A stretch of 64,000 nt of DNA, taken from NCBI RefSeq assembly GCF_032118995.1, contig NC_092657.1:6154391-6218390 (forward strand), given 5' to 3'. Position numbers and translations under genes: made by a program. This stretch comes from Asterias amurensis (taxonomy: Eukaryota; Echinodermata; Asteroidea; Forcipulatida; Asteriidae). Of this stretch, positions 36,943-48,129 are shown in pieces. Position 1 is the stretch's first letter, and each line of letters begins with the position of its first letter. Below the pieces are notes generated by a model. It had not been told where the DNA came from. It was given only the letters and a program-made list of their open reading frames with translations, and searched no databases.

Positions 36943-39900
36943 TGGCAAGCAAGCAAGCGAGCAAGCAGGCAGGCAGGCAGGCAGACAAACAAATAAACAA
37001 AAAAACACCCCAAGACCAACAAACAAGGAAAAGGAAAAGGAATGTAAGTTTTGACCTACTCACAGATTGATAGTTTCTCTGGATACCCAGCTTGCCGATG
37101 CTGCGTTCCATGGAGCATTCACACAGAAGACTATATACCCACCGCACATACACTGAGCTGGGCACGGTAGATCTGCGGAAATAAACCATCAGAGAGTAAG
37201 GACTAGTCCTAACTTAGGGCTTCTCCTATAGGAGATATCAAAAACGTGTGGCTACTCCCTTTGTTAGGTCGAGTTTAATTCAAAGCAAGAAAATGACTTT
37301 TTGGTGCATAAGTAGATTTGTAGAGTGTCATGGCTGAGTGGTTAAATTCAAGTTCTGGTGCTGAATCACCAAAGTGTGGGTTCGAATCCCTTGAGCAAGA
37401 TACTTTACTATAATTGCTTCTCTTCACCCAGGGGTATAAATGGGTACCTGCGAGGGTAGAGGTTGATATTGTGAATGAAAAGCCTTCGGAGCGCCACGGC
37501 AGCTCGGGGCTATAAGCTCCCTATTGGGAGCTGAGAAAGATAAAAGGGATGTTATTGGCCCAATGACCAGGGACTAATGTAAAGTGCATTGATACTGATT
37601 TTGTAAAATGCGCTTTATAAGAATTTGTCATTATTATTATTAATAGATACTTGATTTGGTTGTACCGCATATAATTGAACATACTTAGGCGAGCGTTGCT
37701 TGGAAGGTGCATGCTGGTCTAGCTAGTGATCAAATTTGATCCTTATATAGACCAACATGCACCCGATTTAACAGTTAGCGCTCGCGCAATGGGTATTTGC
37801 GAAAAGTTCAAATTCTACCTTCATGGTTGTACATACCACATCCAAGCTCGTCCCCACGACCAGGGCAGTCCTCGCTCCCGTCGCAAACTGAGGTGAAGTT
37901 GGTGCATGTGTTAGAAGTCGGACAGGGGAACGGTAATGAACATGAGTCGTTGTCCGGTATCTCTACACAAGTGGAAATTAAACAATAAATAAATAAACAC
38001 CATAATTAACTATTTAATCTAATTGATTTGGCTGTATAAATGTAGTAATATGTATTTATAGGTATGGTGTTGTAGAAATACAGCGAGGGGTAAAGCGGCA
38101 ACCCCGGTGTATTCTTGAAATGTGCGACCGGAACTCTGTGGATAGGGGACCTATACGTGGGGTCCAACTCCCGGGGACTCCCAAGGGCTGTGTATTACAC
38201 GGGGGTAAACAAAGTGTGAAGACGGCTTAAAGTTTTTGTTCTCAAACATAATGCGTTTTTCTCTATTGTCTTTTAATCCATATTTCGCTGGATCCAGATG
38301 TACATAAATTATAGGGCGAGCAACAGATGCCTGCATGCATTGACGTATCGAGTTTTCAGCAACAATACAAATTTTGGATAGACTGGTTTTAACTGAAAGT
38401 TCACTAATTATAAACTCGATACAAAAGTGGGATTTGAAACTTTGTGTGGTTGTGTGGTTGAATACTAACAAGAAAGGATTGTGTTTACTTGTTTTTACTA
38501 TTACCACTGATACATGTACATGCCCTTGATTCCCTTATGCCCTTTACTTTTATGCATCATTGCTCAGGCGATCTGTTTCATCGTATCCAAAGTATTTTAA
38601 TCTGTTCCGTTTTCTGCGAAGGCGGGAATGCTAAACGGAAATTCGCTCAAATGAATTTGGTGCTCGTTTGGGATACAGTCTAATGATGTTTGCGGTAAGA
38701 GAATGCAGATTAAATATTGCCCTTGTCTTTCTCTTCTCACAGTGTTCTGAAAAGAACCGTAGGTTAACGACTAAACATTTTGATCAGTTTGCTTTTATCG
38801 CCTTGTCTTGAAGACAATCAGATCATGCTGATCGAAACGTTGAGTCGTGTTAACCCACGGTACTTTCCAGAACACTCACGTGTTAAGGCACCCCCCTAAT
38901 AAATCCCATCTGGGTAAAAAAAATAAAAAAAATAAAAAAATTGTATTCCGAGTTAGAGAAGAATATGACACCCAAAGAGTCATCATTGCATATTAGTAAA
39001 GTGCGTGCACAAAATATCTGACAAAGGATCAGCTTTTCTAGTAAAATTGCGGTTACTCTTCACGGGGTGCAGTTATTCCTAATTAAGCCGGTGATGTAAA
39101 TAACTCGACGTTTCGATTCGCATGTTCTGACTTCGAGAAAACAATCAGAGCGTGATTGAAATGTCAAGTTGCTACACACATCCGGTTCTTTCCAAAACCA
39201 CTACAACTCAAAGCACAATATTCAATCTGCATGGTCTTTACCGCAAACCTTAATAGATTGTTAACCCAACTATGCAGAAATAAAAGGGGGAAAAAAAAAT
39301 AAAAATTAAGTCTTATCATCACTTTAAACAGAATTCATTTGAATGAATTTCCGTTTACCATTCCCGTCTTCGCGGAAAACGAAACAAATTAAAATACTCT
39401 TGAATGATACAGATGAAACAAATCGCCTGAGCAATAATGCATAACAAGTGAAGAACATCTGGGACTCAAGGTCATTTACATCAGTGGTAATAATAAAAAC
39501 AACAAGTCAAAGAAGATGACTGGAAAAAAAAGTGGAAGCGATCGATTGAACTGGTATTGCAGGAGGTTATATCCCTCGGATAATCCCCCCCCCCCCCCAA
39601 CGCAATGGCGAACTATGTATAAAATACTTCTGATAGCGCCCTCTTTGAAATTCTGGCTGACAACAGAATGATACCCCATTTTTACATTAACCAGCAACCT
39701 TGCCTAATGTTGAAGGCGGGGAACACGACCACCTGGACCGCATTGCAATCTAAGTCGAGCGTGCCACCTATTTATACCTGTATCATGCTGTCTCCATCTT
39801 GGTCATGTTCCTTGTATCGAATAACAATAATGAATGCTGATAACCATTTTGCAATTAGGAACAAGACATATTGTTCTTCCTGCCTCGGTTTGGTAACATT

Positions 39901-40383
39901 GATATCAATGGGAGACAAGATGGCTGCATAGTGGTAAAGGTCTTGAGCGTGATTTAAGGCACAAATATTTTTATTCGATAGACAGAATATTATTTCAATA
40001 TGAAATTGGAGTGAATATTAGTTTTCTGCTATGATTTATAACCATGCCGTGTTAGTTTCTTTGCTTCCCTATCGCGTATCACTACACGACCATCTGCTAC
40101 AAACAACTTTATTAAAATAGTATGATAACCCTTTCGTGTTAGGTTTGGGCAAATTTGTTCCACTCAAAGTTATTTAAAATGTTCACAGTCGGTTTCCCTA
40201 TAGTGTGTATTAATTGATTCTTCTGAATAAGTTTGCACATTAGTGTATGTGATTTGGTGCATCTTAGATGTTTGTTTGTTTGTTTGTTTGTTTGTTTGTT
40301 TGTTTGATTGATTGTCTGTTTGTTGTTTCTGTTTTTGTTTCTCTTTATGTTGCTGTTGTTGTTGTTGTTGTTGTTGTTGATGC

Positions 40384-40416
<33 letters not shown>

Positions 40417-40509
40417 CATTGTCGCTTTCGCTGTTGATGTTGCTGTCGCTGTTGTCGTTGTCGTTGTTGTTATTGTTATTGTTGTTGCTGTTGCTGTTGC
40501 TGTTCTTGA

Positions 40510-40594
<85 letters not shown>

Positions 40595-40622
40595 GCCGTT
40601 GTTTTTGTATATACAAGCTATA

Positions 40623-40676
<54 letters not shown>

Positions 40677-43600
40677 GATTAGTTTAATTAAATATTTGAA
40701 GGATACAAAATATGAACATAAAAAATTTCCTACTTACTACAGAAGAACTCGTCGTCTCCAAACGGGCAGTCTTTGGCATCGTTACAAACCAGCCCGGGCG
40801 GGATACAGTGCTTTGCCGATCCCAAGCAGTGGTAGTTATTGGCTGTACAAAATACACCCTCTGGAAAAGATATTGGACAAAGCATAACGCAGAGGTAAAT
40901 ACAATTGTGAACAGGGAAACATTATACCGACTCCTATACGATTGGATTGAAAACTAATTGGCGGTCTGTTTTAGAACACACCTCGGAACCCCAAATGCAT
41001 AATAATGTATTATTGTTAAGATAAACATTTTGCATAATATTGATTAAATCCATGTACTGCACTTGTATCACAGTGCCGGATAAGGGTTATCTTTGGGGAT
41101 ATGTCCACCCAATAATATTTATAGCCTACACCAGGATGTTCAAACTGCACTAATTTCTGCCAACACAAGAGTGTGAATTTAACACCCATCAAGTTAATTT
41201 CGACTTACTCTCGGTTATTATATTATATCCTGCAGGCCTGTGTGACAACACCCAATGGTGTCAATGTTAACCCCTTTCCCCCTACCCCCCCCCAGTTATT
41301 TCAGTGAATCGTTTATCAACGTCGTGCTGTGAACGCAAATTTAGTACAAAAACAACTTTATTGAAGTGACTGCACTCTTTTATTAAAAGCTAACTTTATA
41401 CTATAATGCATTTCATGATTTACGGTTTTGTTTTTCGTTTCGTTTTTTTAATTTTTTTTATTTTATGCAAGGTTAATATATATACCTCAAACATAAATAA
41501 AAGGCCCGTCAATTCCACTGGCTTAATATTTCTTGAACAAAAGATAACCCGATGAGTTATTAGTGTGTTCACTGTCAACTGTTGATTTTTGTTTTAGATA
41601 AAAATGTGTACACACTTAACAGATTGTCATCTGCAGTAAGTGAGTGTGTTGACATGGGGCTTTCAATAGTCCCAGGGGCCTACTTGCCGTCATGAAGTCT
41701 TATTAAATACTCGGCCTTACTTATAATGGACCTTTACTGACAGAAAGGGATTTACAATCTGTAATTAGGCCTACTTGATCAAACTAAATTAAATATCAAC
41801 TTAAGTGCTCCATTAAAGCAATCGCACAACATCGGTAAACAGCATTGTCCGAAGGCCCACACTTCGTGTATCGCAACTTATATATAAAAAAACAAACCTG
41901 TGAAAATTTAGGCTCAATCGGTCATCGGAGTCGGGAGAAAATAACGGGAAAACCCACCCATGTTTCCGCACGTTTCGCCGTGTCATGGCATGTGTTTAAA
42001 ATAAATACGTAATTCTCGATATCGAGAATTGATAATATTGGTTAAATGTTTTCTCAAAAAATAAAGCATTTCATGGAATAATATTTTAAGGGAAGTCTTT
42101 CACCAAAAAATTAAAGTTCAGAGATTTACAAACAACTTACAGGGTTACACCTTCTGTAAACCCTGTAAAGTTATTTGTAAATCTGTGAACTTTTAATTTT
42201 TGTTTTGTTCAGAAAGTGTCCAATGGCTTTAATAAAAACATGTCGCCTTGACGGAGACTAACAATTCTTTTTCCTTCACTCGGCTTTAAAATAAATATAG
42301 TCAACCTTATTGAAGACTATATGAGCCAAGCGGAGAACCCACACTTTAATTAATTGTCAAGTATGCAACTTTTTTTAAGCTGTTGCTATTTTGAGAATTT
42401 TGTTTCGGTTTTTAACTTCATGACTCATATCTAAGTCTAAAAGGAATGGTTTAAATTTATGAATATTATTAGTTGTATTACCAAAGCACTACACGTTGGT
42501 TATTTATACTTAGCTAAAACTTCCGAGTTCAATTAAACCGGGTTCCGGATCCCGTTTAGGGGTCAAAATTACCCGGGGCTTAATGCGTCAAGATGGCACA
42601 AACATGGGTCAAACTTATCGAAACGTGTACAATTCATGTTAATGGCCCCATGCTTAACCATGTGTCAGTCTGAACAAGAAATGGGTCACTGAACCCGGAA
42701 TTCTGATAATTGTTGACCCGGAAGTGTTCTTTTAGAGAGAGGAGCAGGATACAAAATAATTTCCAGGTCATTTTAGAGCTAAAGATAATTGGTCATGACT
42801 CAAAATAATCGTTAGCATAAAATCAACTAACTCGTTAACGAGCAAAGGAGAGCTGTTGGTAGTTTACAATACTGCGGGAAATGGCTTCCTCTAAATACAA
42901 CGTAGTTTTTGAGAAAAAAGGTAATTCCGCTCAAAAATATCAAAAGACTTCAGGCCTGAAGCATAAGAGAACACAAATTTGTGCAAAGGACTTTTTTCTT
43001 CTTCGATTATTCTCTTGCAACTTCTTTCACATATTTGTTATTTTATTTATCTGGTCTTTGCAACAATTACCAAAGCTGCCCAGTGCTTGAAAATACACAA
43101 CTTTTGTTTTATTGCATTGTCATTTAATAATGCGATTTTTCCTTTCCGTCACGCAACTTCACCATGACCAAGAAAAGAAAGCATTGGACTGTTTGAATAC
43201 ATTTGGTATATTGTCAAAGACTAGTCATCTCACCTTATGTTTCTCAACGTAATACAACATTAAACCTGTGAAATTTTGAACTCAATTGGTCGTCGAAGTT
43301 GCGAGAGAACAATGCAAGACCAAATCAAGCTTATCGCACAAGTTGTGAACTTTCAGATACTTGAATTCGAGAGGTCTTGAATTAATACCAAATATTTTAG
43401 TGAGAAATTTCTTTTGTGTTTTCCTCGAAAACTATACGTTCTCAGAGGGAGCCGTTTCTCAAATCGTGTCATGCTATCAACAGCTCTCCCAAACTCGTCC
43501 AAGTAAGTTTTTATGCTAACAATTACTTTGAGTAATTACCAATAGTATCAAGTGCCCCACAACTGAGGTTACTTGGGTCCATAAATTTGAACCAATATTA

Positions 43601-44353
43601 AAATAGATGGAAATGGATTAAATCGGCAATTACTCAATTTATTGGGAAGATTTAGTTCACCGGAGTTCACTTTGGTAATTAATTGCTAATTATATTTGAC
43701 TTAACTTAAGATACGTTTTTCTTTTAAGCCATGTCAAATTGGCTTTCAACAGACTAGGTGAAAGAACACCCTTTTAGCACAAGCGAGTAGGCACAACTGG
43801 ATATTTCTGTACAAAGATGACAGTGTATTGTTAATCTGAATACTGATAAATTGAACTAAGTTGAAGGGTTATCCTTTGTAATCGCACGAAGCTCCTCAAG
43901 TAAAAGGTCATTAATTTGGTTTCCCTTGAAGTTTAAGCCATTTCTTCAGAAAGGAGACTTCTGTTTATAAATAACATTACCCCTTTGTCGGCTTATTTGA
44001 AGAAGAAAAAAATTACAGCGGAAGTCTTAAATAAATGATGCTAATATAGTACCCTATGACACAAAGGGTATAAATTATAGCTTTTACTTGAATACTTTCA
44101 GTTCACTATGGTATAAAGACTACGTTTATCCAACGCAAACTCAGAAACAGTTAATGGTCTATAACTTATGTAATTATAACTGTGTTCTTTGTTTATTTAT
44201 CATACCAAAGCGAAATCCTAAAACACTGTCTTCATACAGATGGGACCAAGTAGAGAAACAAACATATTATTTCTTGAAGATATAAAATTAAAATGGAGGG
44301 AACTCACCCACGGTTGTAGCTAAAGCTAATAATATGACTAATACCGGCAGCAT
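26694..44353 (-). CDS. LDLa-LRR-7TM receptor, type C LGR (relaxin receptor/GRL101-like)
   Basis: Fourteen coding exons: 44353-44308, 40860-40738, 37962-37837, 37172-37064, 36507-36403, 35840-35769, 34879-34808, 34583-34512, 33680-33609, 33208-33137, 31250-31179, 29900-29829, 28829-28758, 27876-26694. All phases agree: 2268 nt, 755 aa. The signal peptide MLPVLVILLALATTV is followed by two LDLa modules (Cys20-56 with DCPFGDDE; Cys64-98 with DCPGRGDE). An LRRNT cap follows (C-x3-C-x-C, 102-108), then about nine leucine-rich repeats, the last eight encoded by 72-nt phase-2 exons. The terminal exon carries a Cys-rich hinge (FCC) and a class A 7TM: NLAISDLL in TM2, DRF in place of DRY at 502-504, PINSSINPYLY in TM7. 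The length and order match relaxin-family peptide receptors, which have one LDLa; GRL101 proteins have many. It is probably a peptide or relaxin-like hormone receptor at the plasma membrane; the ligand is inferred. Confidence 0.9.
27965..28195 (+). mobile_element. Decayed SINE copy next to the 7TM exon
   Basis: CAGCAGAGTGGGGTATTGAA, GGTCATGACACTTTGG and TGGGTACCCGTATTTTG preserve the order of SINE blocks with heavy decay. It lies in the last intron of the LRR receptor. Confidence 0.5.
28332..28491 (+). mobile_element. MITE family 2, right half only
   Basis: GGCCGACCGTCTTAGTTCGC through AACTCGACAGATCTAAGTCA and CGTGTTCCTTTAA. The left arm is absent. Confidence 0.85.
29150..29270 (+). mobile_element. 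SINE fragment
   Basis: GAGTCTGCTGACGAGCAGAG, TTGGTTTGAATCCCGATCCT (B box decayed), then TTGTGTCCATGACAAAGA and GTCCTTCGGATGGGACATTA. Confidence 0.65.
29385..29525 (+). mobile_element. SINE fragment
   Basis: CACCGAACTCGATCTCTGAC, GTGTGGGTTCGGGAGTCTTG, CACTTGTGTCCTTAAGCAAG and GTCCTTCGGATGGGACGTAA. It has the same body as the copy at 29150 and is in the same intron. Confidence 0.72.
30030..30411 (+). mobile_element. MITE family 1 copy
   Basis: TAACGGTAGTGGACACTATT on the left and CCAATAGTGTCCAGTGTCTG on the right. The core GAGACCTCAGATTTAGAATT is intact. It lies in an LRR receptor intron. Confidence 0.88.
30783..30890. repeat. 108-bp perfect-type hairpin
   Basis: AACTAGTGGTTTAAACCCAA pairs with GGGTTTAAACCACTAGTT. 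The inner arms GGCCTGGTTCTTGATAATTT and AAATTATCAAGAACCAGGCC meet at a short loop. The length suits a short MITE. Confidence 0.85.
31622..32050. mobile_element. Foldback element with TACACT ends, about 430 bp
   Basis: TACACTATAAAAACAAGTGT at the left and CTTGTTTTTACAGTGTA at the right. The arms stay similar for about 190 bases (CCATTTTCTTAGTAAAG against CTTTACTAAGAAAATAGG). Confidence 0.8.
32838..33092 (+). repeat. Compound simple repeat (CGGCGG / CGACAA)n
   Basis: GCG/GACGCC triplets pass into CGACGACAACAAC hexamer-type repeats. It begins 44 bases inside the intron after LRR exon 33208-33137. Long frames in it are artefacts. Confidence 0.95.
34924..35504 (+). mobile_element. MITE family 1 copy, split by a nested element
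   Basis: AAAGGCAGTGGACACTATTG at the left and CCAATAGTGTCCACTGCCTT at the right. The body is interrupted at 35171-35376 by a family 4 element. The outer element is therefore the older. Confidence 0.92.
35171..35376 (+). mobile_element. MITE family 4 copy, nested, 206 bp
   Basis: TAGGGACTTTTCGTTTTCGA is mirrored by TCGAAAACGAAAAGTCCCTA. The surrounding family 1 sequence resumes as GTATCTCGCAACTGCGACG, suggesting a TA-type target duplication. Confidence 0.9.
35671..35730. repeat. 60-bp hairpin
   Basis: GAAGTGTCGTTTTTACAAAA is mirrored by TTTTTGTAAAAACGACACTT about a central ATCTTAAAAGAT. It lies 39 bases from LRR exon 35840-35769. Confidence 0.85.
36703..36985 (+). repeat. (AAGC)n microsatellite, about 280 bp
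   Basis: Nearly pure CAAG/AAGC tetramers with a few CAATC and CCAGC variants. It starts about 80 bases inside the intron after the LRRNT exon. Open frames there are artefacts. Confidence 0.97.
37324..37645 (+). mobile_element. Full-length tRNA-derived SINE
   Basis: A-box-like TGGCTGAGTGGTTAAA and B-box GTGTGGGTTCGAATCC at tRNA spacing, then the body (CACCCAGGGGTATAAATGGG, GGGAGCTGAG, TAAAGTGCATTGAT) and a TTATTATTATTAAT tail. This is the best reference copy. It lies between the LRRNT exon and the second LDLa exon. Confidence 0.85.
38000..40250. other. Long LRR-receptor intron segment without recognised features
   Basis: It lies between the LDLa exons. A few decayed inverted repeats (a pair of GTTTCGTTTTCCGCGAAGAC-type arms near 38600 and 39370) suggest an old foldback element. 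No further LDLa exon was found. Confidence 0.4.
40268..40316 (+). repeat. (GTTT)n microsatellite
   Basis: Pure TTTG tetramers, followed by a TTGATTGA transition. Confidence 0.95.
40350..40678 (+). repeat. (TTG)n and (TTA)n compound microsatellite
   Basis: About 250 bases of TTG-type triplets, then about 54 bases of TTA triplets, ending 60 bases from the first LDLa exon donor. Long poly-Val and poly-Leu frames here are not proteins. Confidence 0.96.
41814..42232 (+). mobile_element. MITE family 3 copy
   Basis: It contains TTCGTGTATCGCAACTTATA, CCTGTGAAAATTTAGGCTCA and ACGTTTCGCCGTGTCATGGC, ending CAATGGCTTT. A long stem (TTACAAACAACTTACAGGG and CCCTGTAAAGTTATTTG) lies near the right end. Confidence 0.85.
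42774..43092 (+). mobile_element. MITE family 1, diverged copy
   Basis: CATGACTCAAAATAATCGTT, AACGAGCAAAGGAGAGCTGT and CTGGTCTTTGCAACAATTAC follow the family order with many changes. Confidence 0.65.
43170..43556 (-). mobile_element. MITE family 1, diverged copy, minus orientation
   Basis: GTCAAAGACTAGTCATCTCA at the left and AATTACCAATAGTATCAAGT at the right. It sits next to the plus copy at 42774, so the pair is head to head. Confidence 0.7.
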
Positions 44354-44359
44354 TTCTTG

Positions 44360-46580
44360 TACCATCTCCCACTGTATACACGGTACGAGTTCGTGTATTA
44401 GACCTTATGACGTTCCAGCCTCAACCTGCCGAGATTTCCCCGTGCTGTCGTGCATCCAAGTGCCGAGGCTTGGGCCGCGCCTTCGTGCAAAGTGGCAGGC
44501 GGGCTTTTTGTTTCGCGCCCAGACGACAAGTCGGCTTTCAAACAAGCCTTCCGTCAACCCCAGCTTTCTTTCTCGTTCGCCCTATTCCGTTCCCTGTTCA
44601 GTCCTGAATTAGAGTTCGTCAATCAAGAGGGACCACATTATTTTCATTTGTCACGGATCTGCCGAAAGGTGTCTGCCAACGGCTGTTGCATGCTCACAGC
44701 TTTTGTTAATAAAGCAGTGTGTCGATCAGAGGCAATCAGCCGGGGAATGTTGGTCTTGACGTGGTTTTTCATTTATGACAACTTGACATAATTCCGAAGG
44801 GTTATAAAATGTCAACATGAAACAGTAGAAAACACTCATCCATCAACGACAAAGTTTCAACTGATAAACGAAACCCAAGATTGACTTTAAAGAGTTTGGG
44901 TAATTTTGTAGGACGCAAAACACAATGTCCAAATATTTGAGACGAAAATTGTTTACGTGTCGACATTTTACCCATTTCTAAAAAAAACTTATCCCCTCAT
45001 CATCAGCAAGTAATTTTAAGGTTACGCTTTCTACTATCATTATCTTCAAAACGTGTAAAGTTTAGTGTAAATCTGTGGACATTATTGTATGTGTGGCGAA
45101 CACTGTACCCAAACCATTTAACAATACACTGCTGCTTTGGACAACGTTTGCTATTTATAAATCGAGTTTGTACACAGGCGTGCTCTTTAAGGGCGCAACA
45201 TGACGAGGCAGCGTTTTGGGATGACGTATGCATGATTTACCCATTGGATGCCCTTTTTAATAAAAACGTCTTCTGGTGAAAATTTAGACGTACCGGAACA
45301 TCCAGTCTGGTTTGTGGATTACGTGTGTAATGATGCAGACTCTAAAAACAGCCGCAGCGCCTTCCCCGATGACGATGAGCACCACTACGAGACTATACCA
45401 CAGACGACTGTTGCATGTTCAAACTAACGGAAAAGCTGCAGCTGCAATTTGCTTTTTAATTTTTCTTTCCGTTCATCAATTTTGTTCATTGTGGCCCCTT
45501 TTCGAAACCACGGCTTCAGCCTTGGATTCGGCTTCAGGCTCCGCCCTCTCGTCCTAAAGCCCTGAGCGCGTACGCGACAAAATAACTGCGGGCCAAGCAA
45601 GCCTGCGCCGTATCCAAAGCCGAAGCCGTGGTTTCGAAAATGTTTTACTGGTATCTAAAAGAAATATTCTACAACTCAATTAAATTCAATTTATTTCTGG
45701 AGTAAATAAATTTGAACATTAAACGAAGCAAAGCAAAGCAATAAATTAATAAGAATTGCGTGAGGACACTATGTCAAATTGATATTTTGCATATTTAAGT
45801 CAATAATGAATAAATATAAATAATTCATAACAGTGCAATAATTAAGGACTTAGTTAAACTGAGCTTCCTATTTCACAAAAGCTGTATGTTTCATCCTCAT
45901 CAACTCGTAAAATGGTCTTGGAAACCTACTTATAGAGGTTTGTTGAGTTCAAACCTCAGACATTAATCTACGGTATCTCCAACCATGACGTCAAGCGTTC
46001 CTGGTTCCCGTTCTATCCCTGCTCAAGTGAGTCTGGTATCCGACGCAATGACTCACACAAACATTTTTGTTTCCTCAATTTTAAGTGTAGAAAAGGACAG
46101 ACTCCGCCTCTCCCATTGCCCCATGCAACTTGAATAGGTTTCAATGAACCTTCACCTGTTATCAGGGTATTACCGCAAACCTTTCCATATCGTATTTCCA
46201 CCATGTTTCAAATCCTACTTGTTTTACCTCATCTGTTTCCAAGCGGTCGTTGTAGATTATAGGGTAACGCTGTTCTAAATCATAGCACTGAGTGTTTATA
46301 GCCAAATCAACAATCCATATTGAGTTGCAATTGTAACATGACTTTGTAATGAGATATGTATACCCCTCTATTGTAAAAGAGTGGACATTTCAGTCTATTG
46401 TCCGAGTGGTGTCAGTTTTGCTCCTTTGGGAGTGAAAGTCGATCTGTCACTCTTTTTGAGTGTACCTGAAACAAACTTCACTCTAAATCGAGTTGAAAGT
46501 TCACCGTAGAAAGAGTTGTCCGCCATATGGCTCTTTGTAAGGGTATATGGCGGACAAAACGAGTGGTTTTTCATTCTTTT
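44360..46580. other. 5' flank of the LRR receptor, no other gene seen
   Basis: A CpG-richer patch at about 44400-44560 may hold the receptor's promoter, though no TATA box stands out. The rest holds decayed repeats and short chance frames. Confidence 0.4.
45498..45641. mobile_element. 144-bp palindromic element
   Basis: TTTTCGAAACCACGGCTTCA is mirrored by GCCGAAGCCGTGGTTTCGAA. The arms are about 35 bases. Confidence 0.75.
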
Positions 46581-46583
46581 ACA

Positions 46584-46938
46584 TTAAAGGCAGTGGACAC
46601 TATTGATAATTACTCAAAATAATTATCATCATAAAACCTTTCTTGATTACGAGTAAATGGGGAGAGGTTGATGGTATAAAACGTAGTTTTTGAGAAAGAA
46701 ATAATTTTCCACGAATTTGATTTCGAGACCTCAAGTTTAGAATTTAAGGTCTCGAAATCAAGCATCAGAAAGCACACAACTTCGTGTGACAAGGGTATTT
46801 TTTTCTTTCATTATTATCTCGCAAATTCGACGACCGATTGAGCTCAAATTTTCACAGGTTTGTTGTTTTATGCATATGTTGAGATACACGAACTGTGAAG
46901 TAGTCTTTGACAATTACCAATAGTGTCGAGTGTCTTTA
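46584..46938 (+). mobile_element. MITE family 1 copy
   Basis: TTAAAGGCAGTGGACACTAT to CAATAGTGTCGAGTGTCTTT. It abuts a family 2 copy with only a TTTAAA shared at the joint. Confidence 0.9.
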
Positions 46939-47329
46939 AAGGAACACGTTGCCTTGGATCGGTCGAGTTGGTCTTTGAAAAGCGTTTGTAACCGTTTTTT
47001 ATAAAATGCATATGGGTAGAAAGATGTTGTAAAAGTAGAATACAATGATTCACACAAACATGCCTCGAAATTGCGTGGTTTTCCTTTTACCTCATCGACT
47101 AACACGTCGGCCATTTATGGGGGACAAAAATTTTGACTCCCATAAAAAATGGCCGACCATGTTAGTTCGCACAGTAGAAGGAAAACCACGCAATTTCGAG
47201 GCAAACTTGTGTGGATCATTGTATTCTACTTTTAAAACATCTTTCCAACCATATGCATTTTATAAAAAACGGTTACAAACGCTTTTGTTTTGACCAACTC
47301 GTCCGATCCAAGGCAATGTGTTCCTTTAA
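46936..47329 (+). mobile_element. MITE family 2 copy, full length
   Basis: AAAGGAACACGTTGCCTTGG to CCAAGGCAATGTGTTCCTTT, with central GGCCATTTATGGGGG paired to CCCATAAAAAATGGCC. It is the best reference copy of the family. Confidence 0.92.
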
Positions 47330-47384
47330 CGCAATACGTTCCGGTCCGAAGCAAACCTCAGCATAAATTACTTGACATTATTTT

Positions 47385-47535
47385 TTTTGTTTTATATCAT
47401 TATATCTCGCAACTTCGACGACCGATTGAGCTCAAATTTTCACAGGTTTGTTGTTTTATGCATAATGTTCAGATAGACTAAGTGAGAAGACAGGTCTTAG
47501 ACGAGACAATTACCAGTAATGTCCAGTGTCTTTAA
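47385..47535 (+). mobile_element. MITE family 1, right-end fragment
   Basis: TATCTCGCAACTTCGACGAC through GTCCAGTGTCTTTAA. Confidence 0.82.
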
Positions 47536-47635
47536 GCATCAAATGAAATGAAATTGGGGCTCTTACGTGCATGCGGCTGCTTTCATGAGATTGCCAATTC
47601 CTAGTCCGTTTTTTTAATTACATGTTTCATCCACG

Positions 47636-48120
47636 GCTTATCTTCACATCACCACAGCGGTAGTCACTGCGGTATTCCTAGACTTGATTCAAGTCCCGTT
47701 CTCGTGTGAGAGATCCCTAAGCATACACTGTAAACAATAATCCGTAAAATTTACGGCACTTTACCTGGCAGCTGGGGGGTGCCAGGTAAAGTGCCGTAAA
47801 TTTCACGGTGGAAGTTTTGTAAATTGTGCCTCGAAGGGGCAGTTTACAACACTTCCACCGTGAAGTTTAGGGCACTTTACCTGGCACCCCCAGCTGCCAG
47901 GTAAAGTGCCCTATATTTTACGAATTTTACGGATATGTTTTACAGTGTATCACGCCAACTAAACTTCCAGCAAACAAGCCGTGGGCGCTCGCTGAAAAAT
48001 AATGTGGTCCCGCGTGCGGAAACAGTTTGGGGAAGCATCACAAAACCAGTGTTCTGGCGATTGCACGGGATTGGGACTTGAGTCAAGTCTACGGTATTCC
48101 AGGATCACGGTGAAGATAAT
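47636..48120. mobile_element. Outer inverted-repeat element around a palindromic MITE
   Basis: Left arm ACTTGATTCAAGTCCCG (about 47636-47702) is mirrored by CGGGATTGGGACTTGAGTCA at 48067-48120. Between them sits the separate palindromic element at 47724-47949. Confidence 0.65.
47724..47949. mobile_element. 226-bp MITE with TACACTGTAAA ends, two-level palindrome
   Basis: TACACTGTAAACAATAATCC is mirrored by GGATATGTTTTACAGTGTA. Inside, GGCACTTTACCTGGCAGCTG and its complement form hairpins in each arm, so each arm is itself a foldback. Confidence 0.9.
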
Positions 48121-48129
48121 TGAAGCGGT

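Noticed and set aside
36562..37189. KQAS-repeat and CLLA-repeat frames of up to 162 residues
   Set aside because: Translation of the (AAGC)n microsatellite, in part overlapping the LRRNT exon out of frame.
40268..40682. Poly-Val and poly-Leu frames of 124-136 residues
   Set aside because: Translation of (GTTT)n, (TTG)n and (TTA)n microsatellites.
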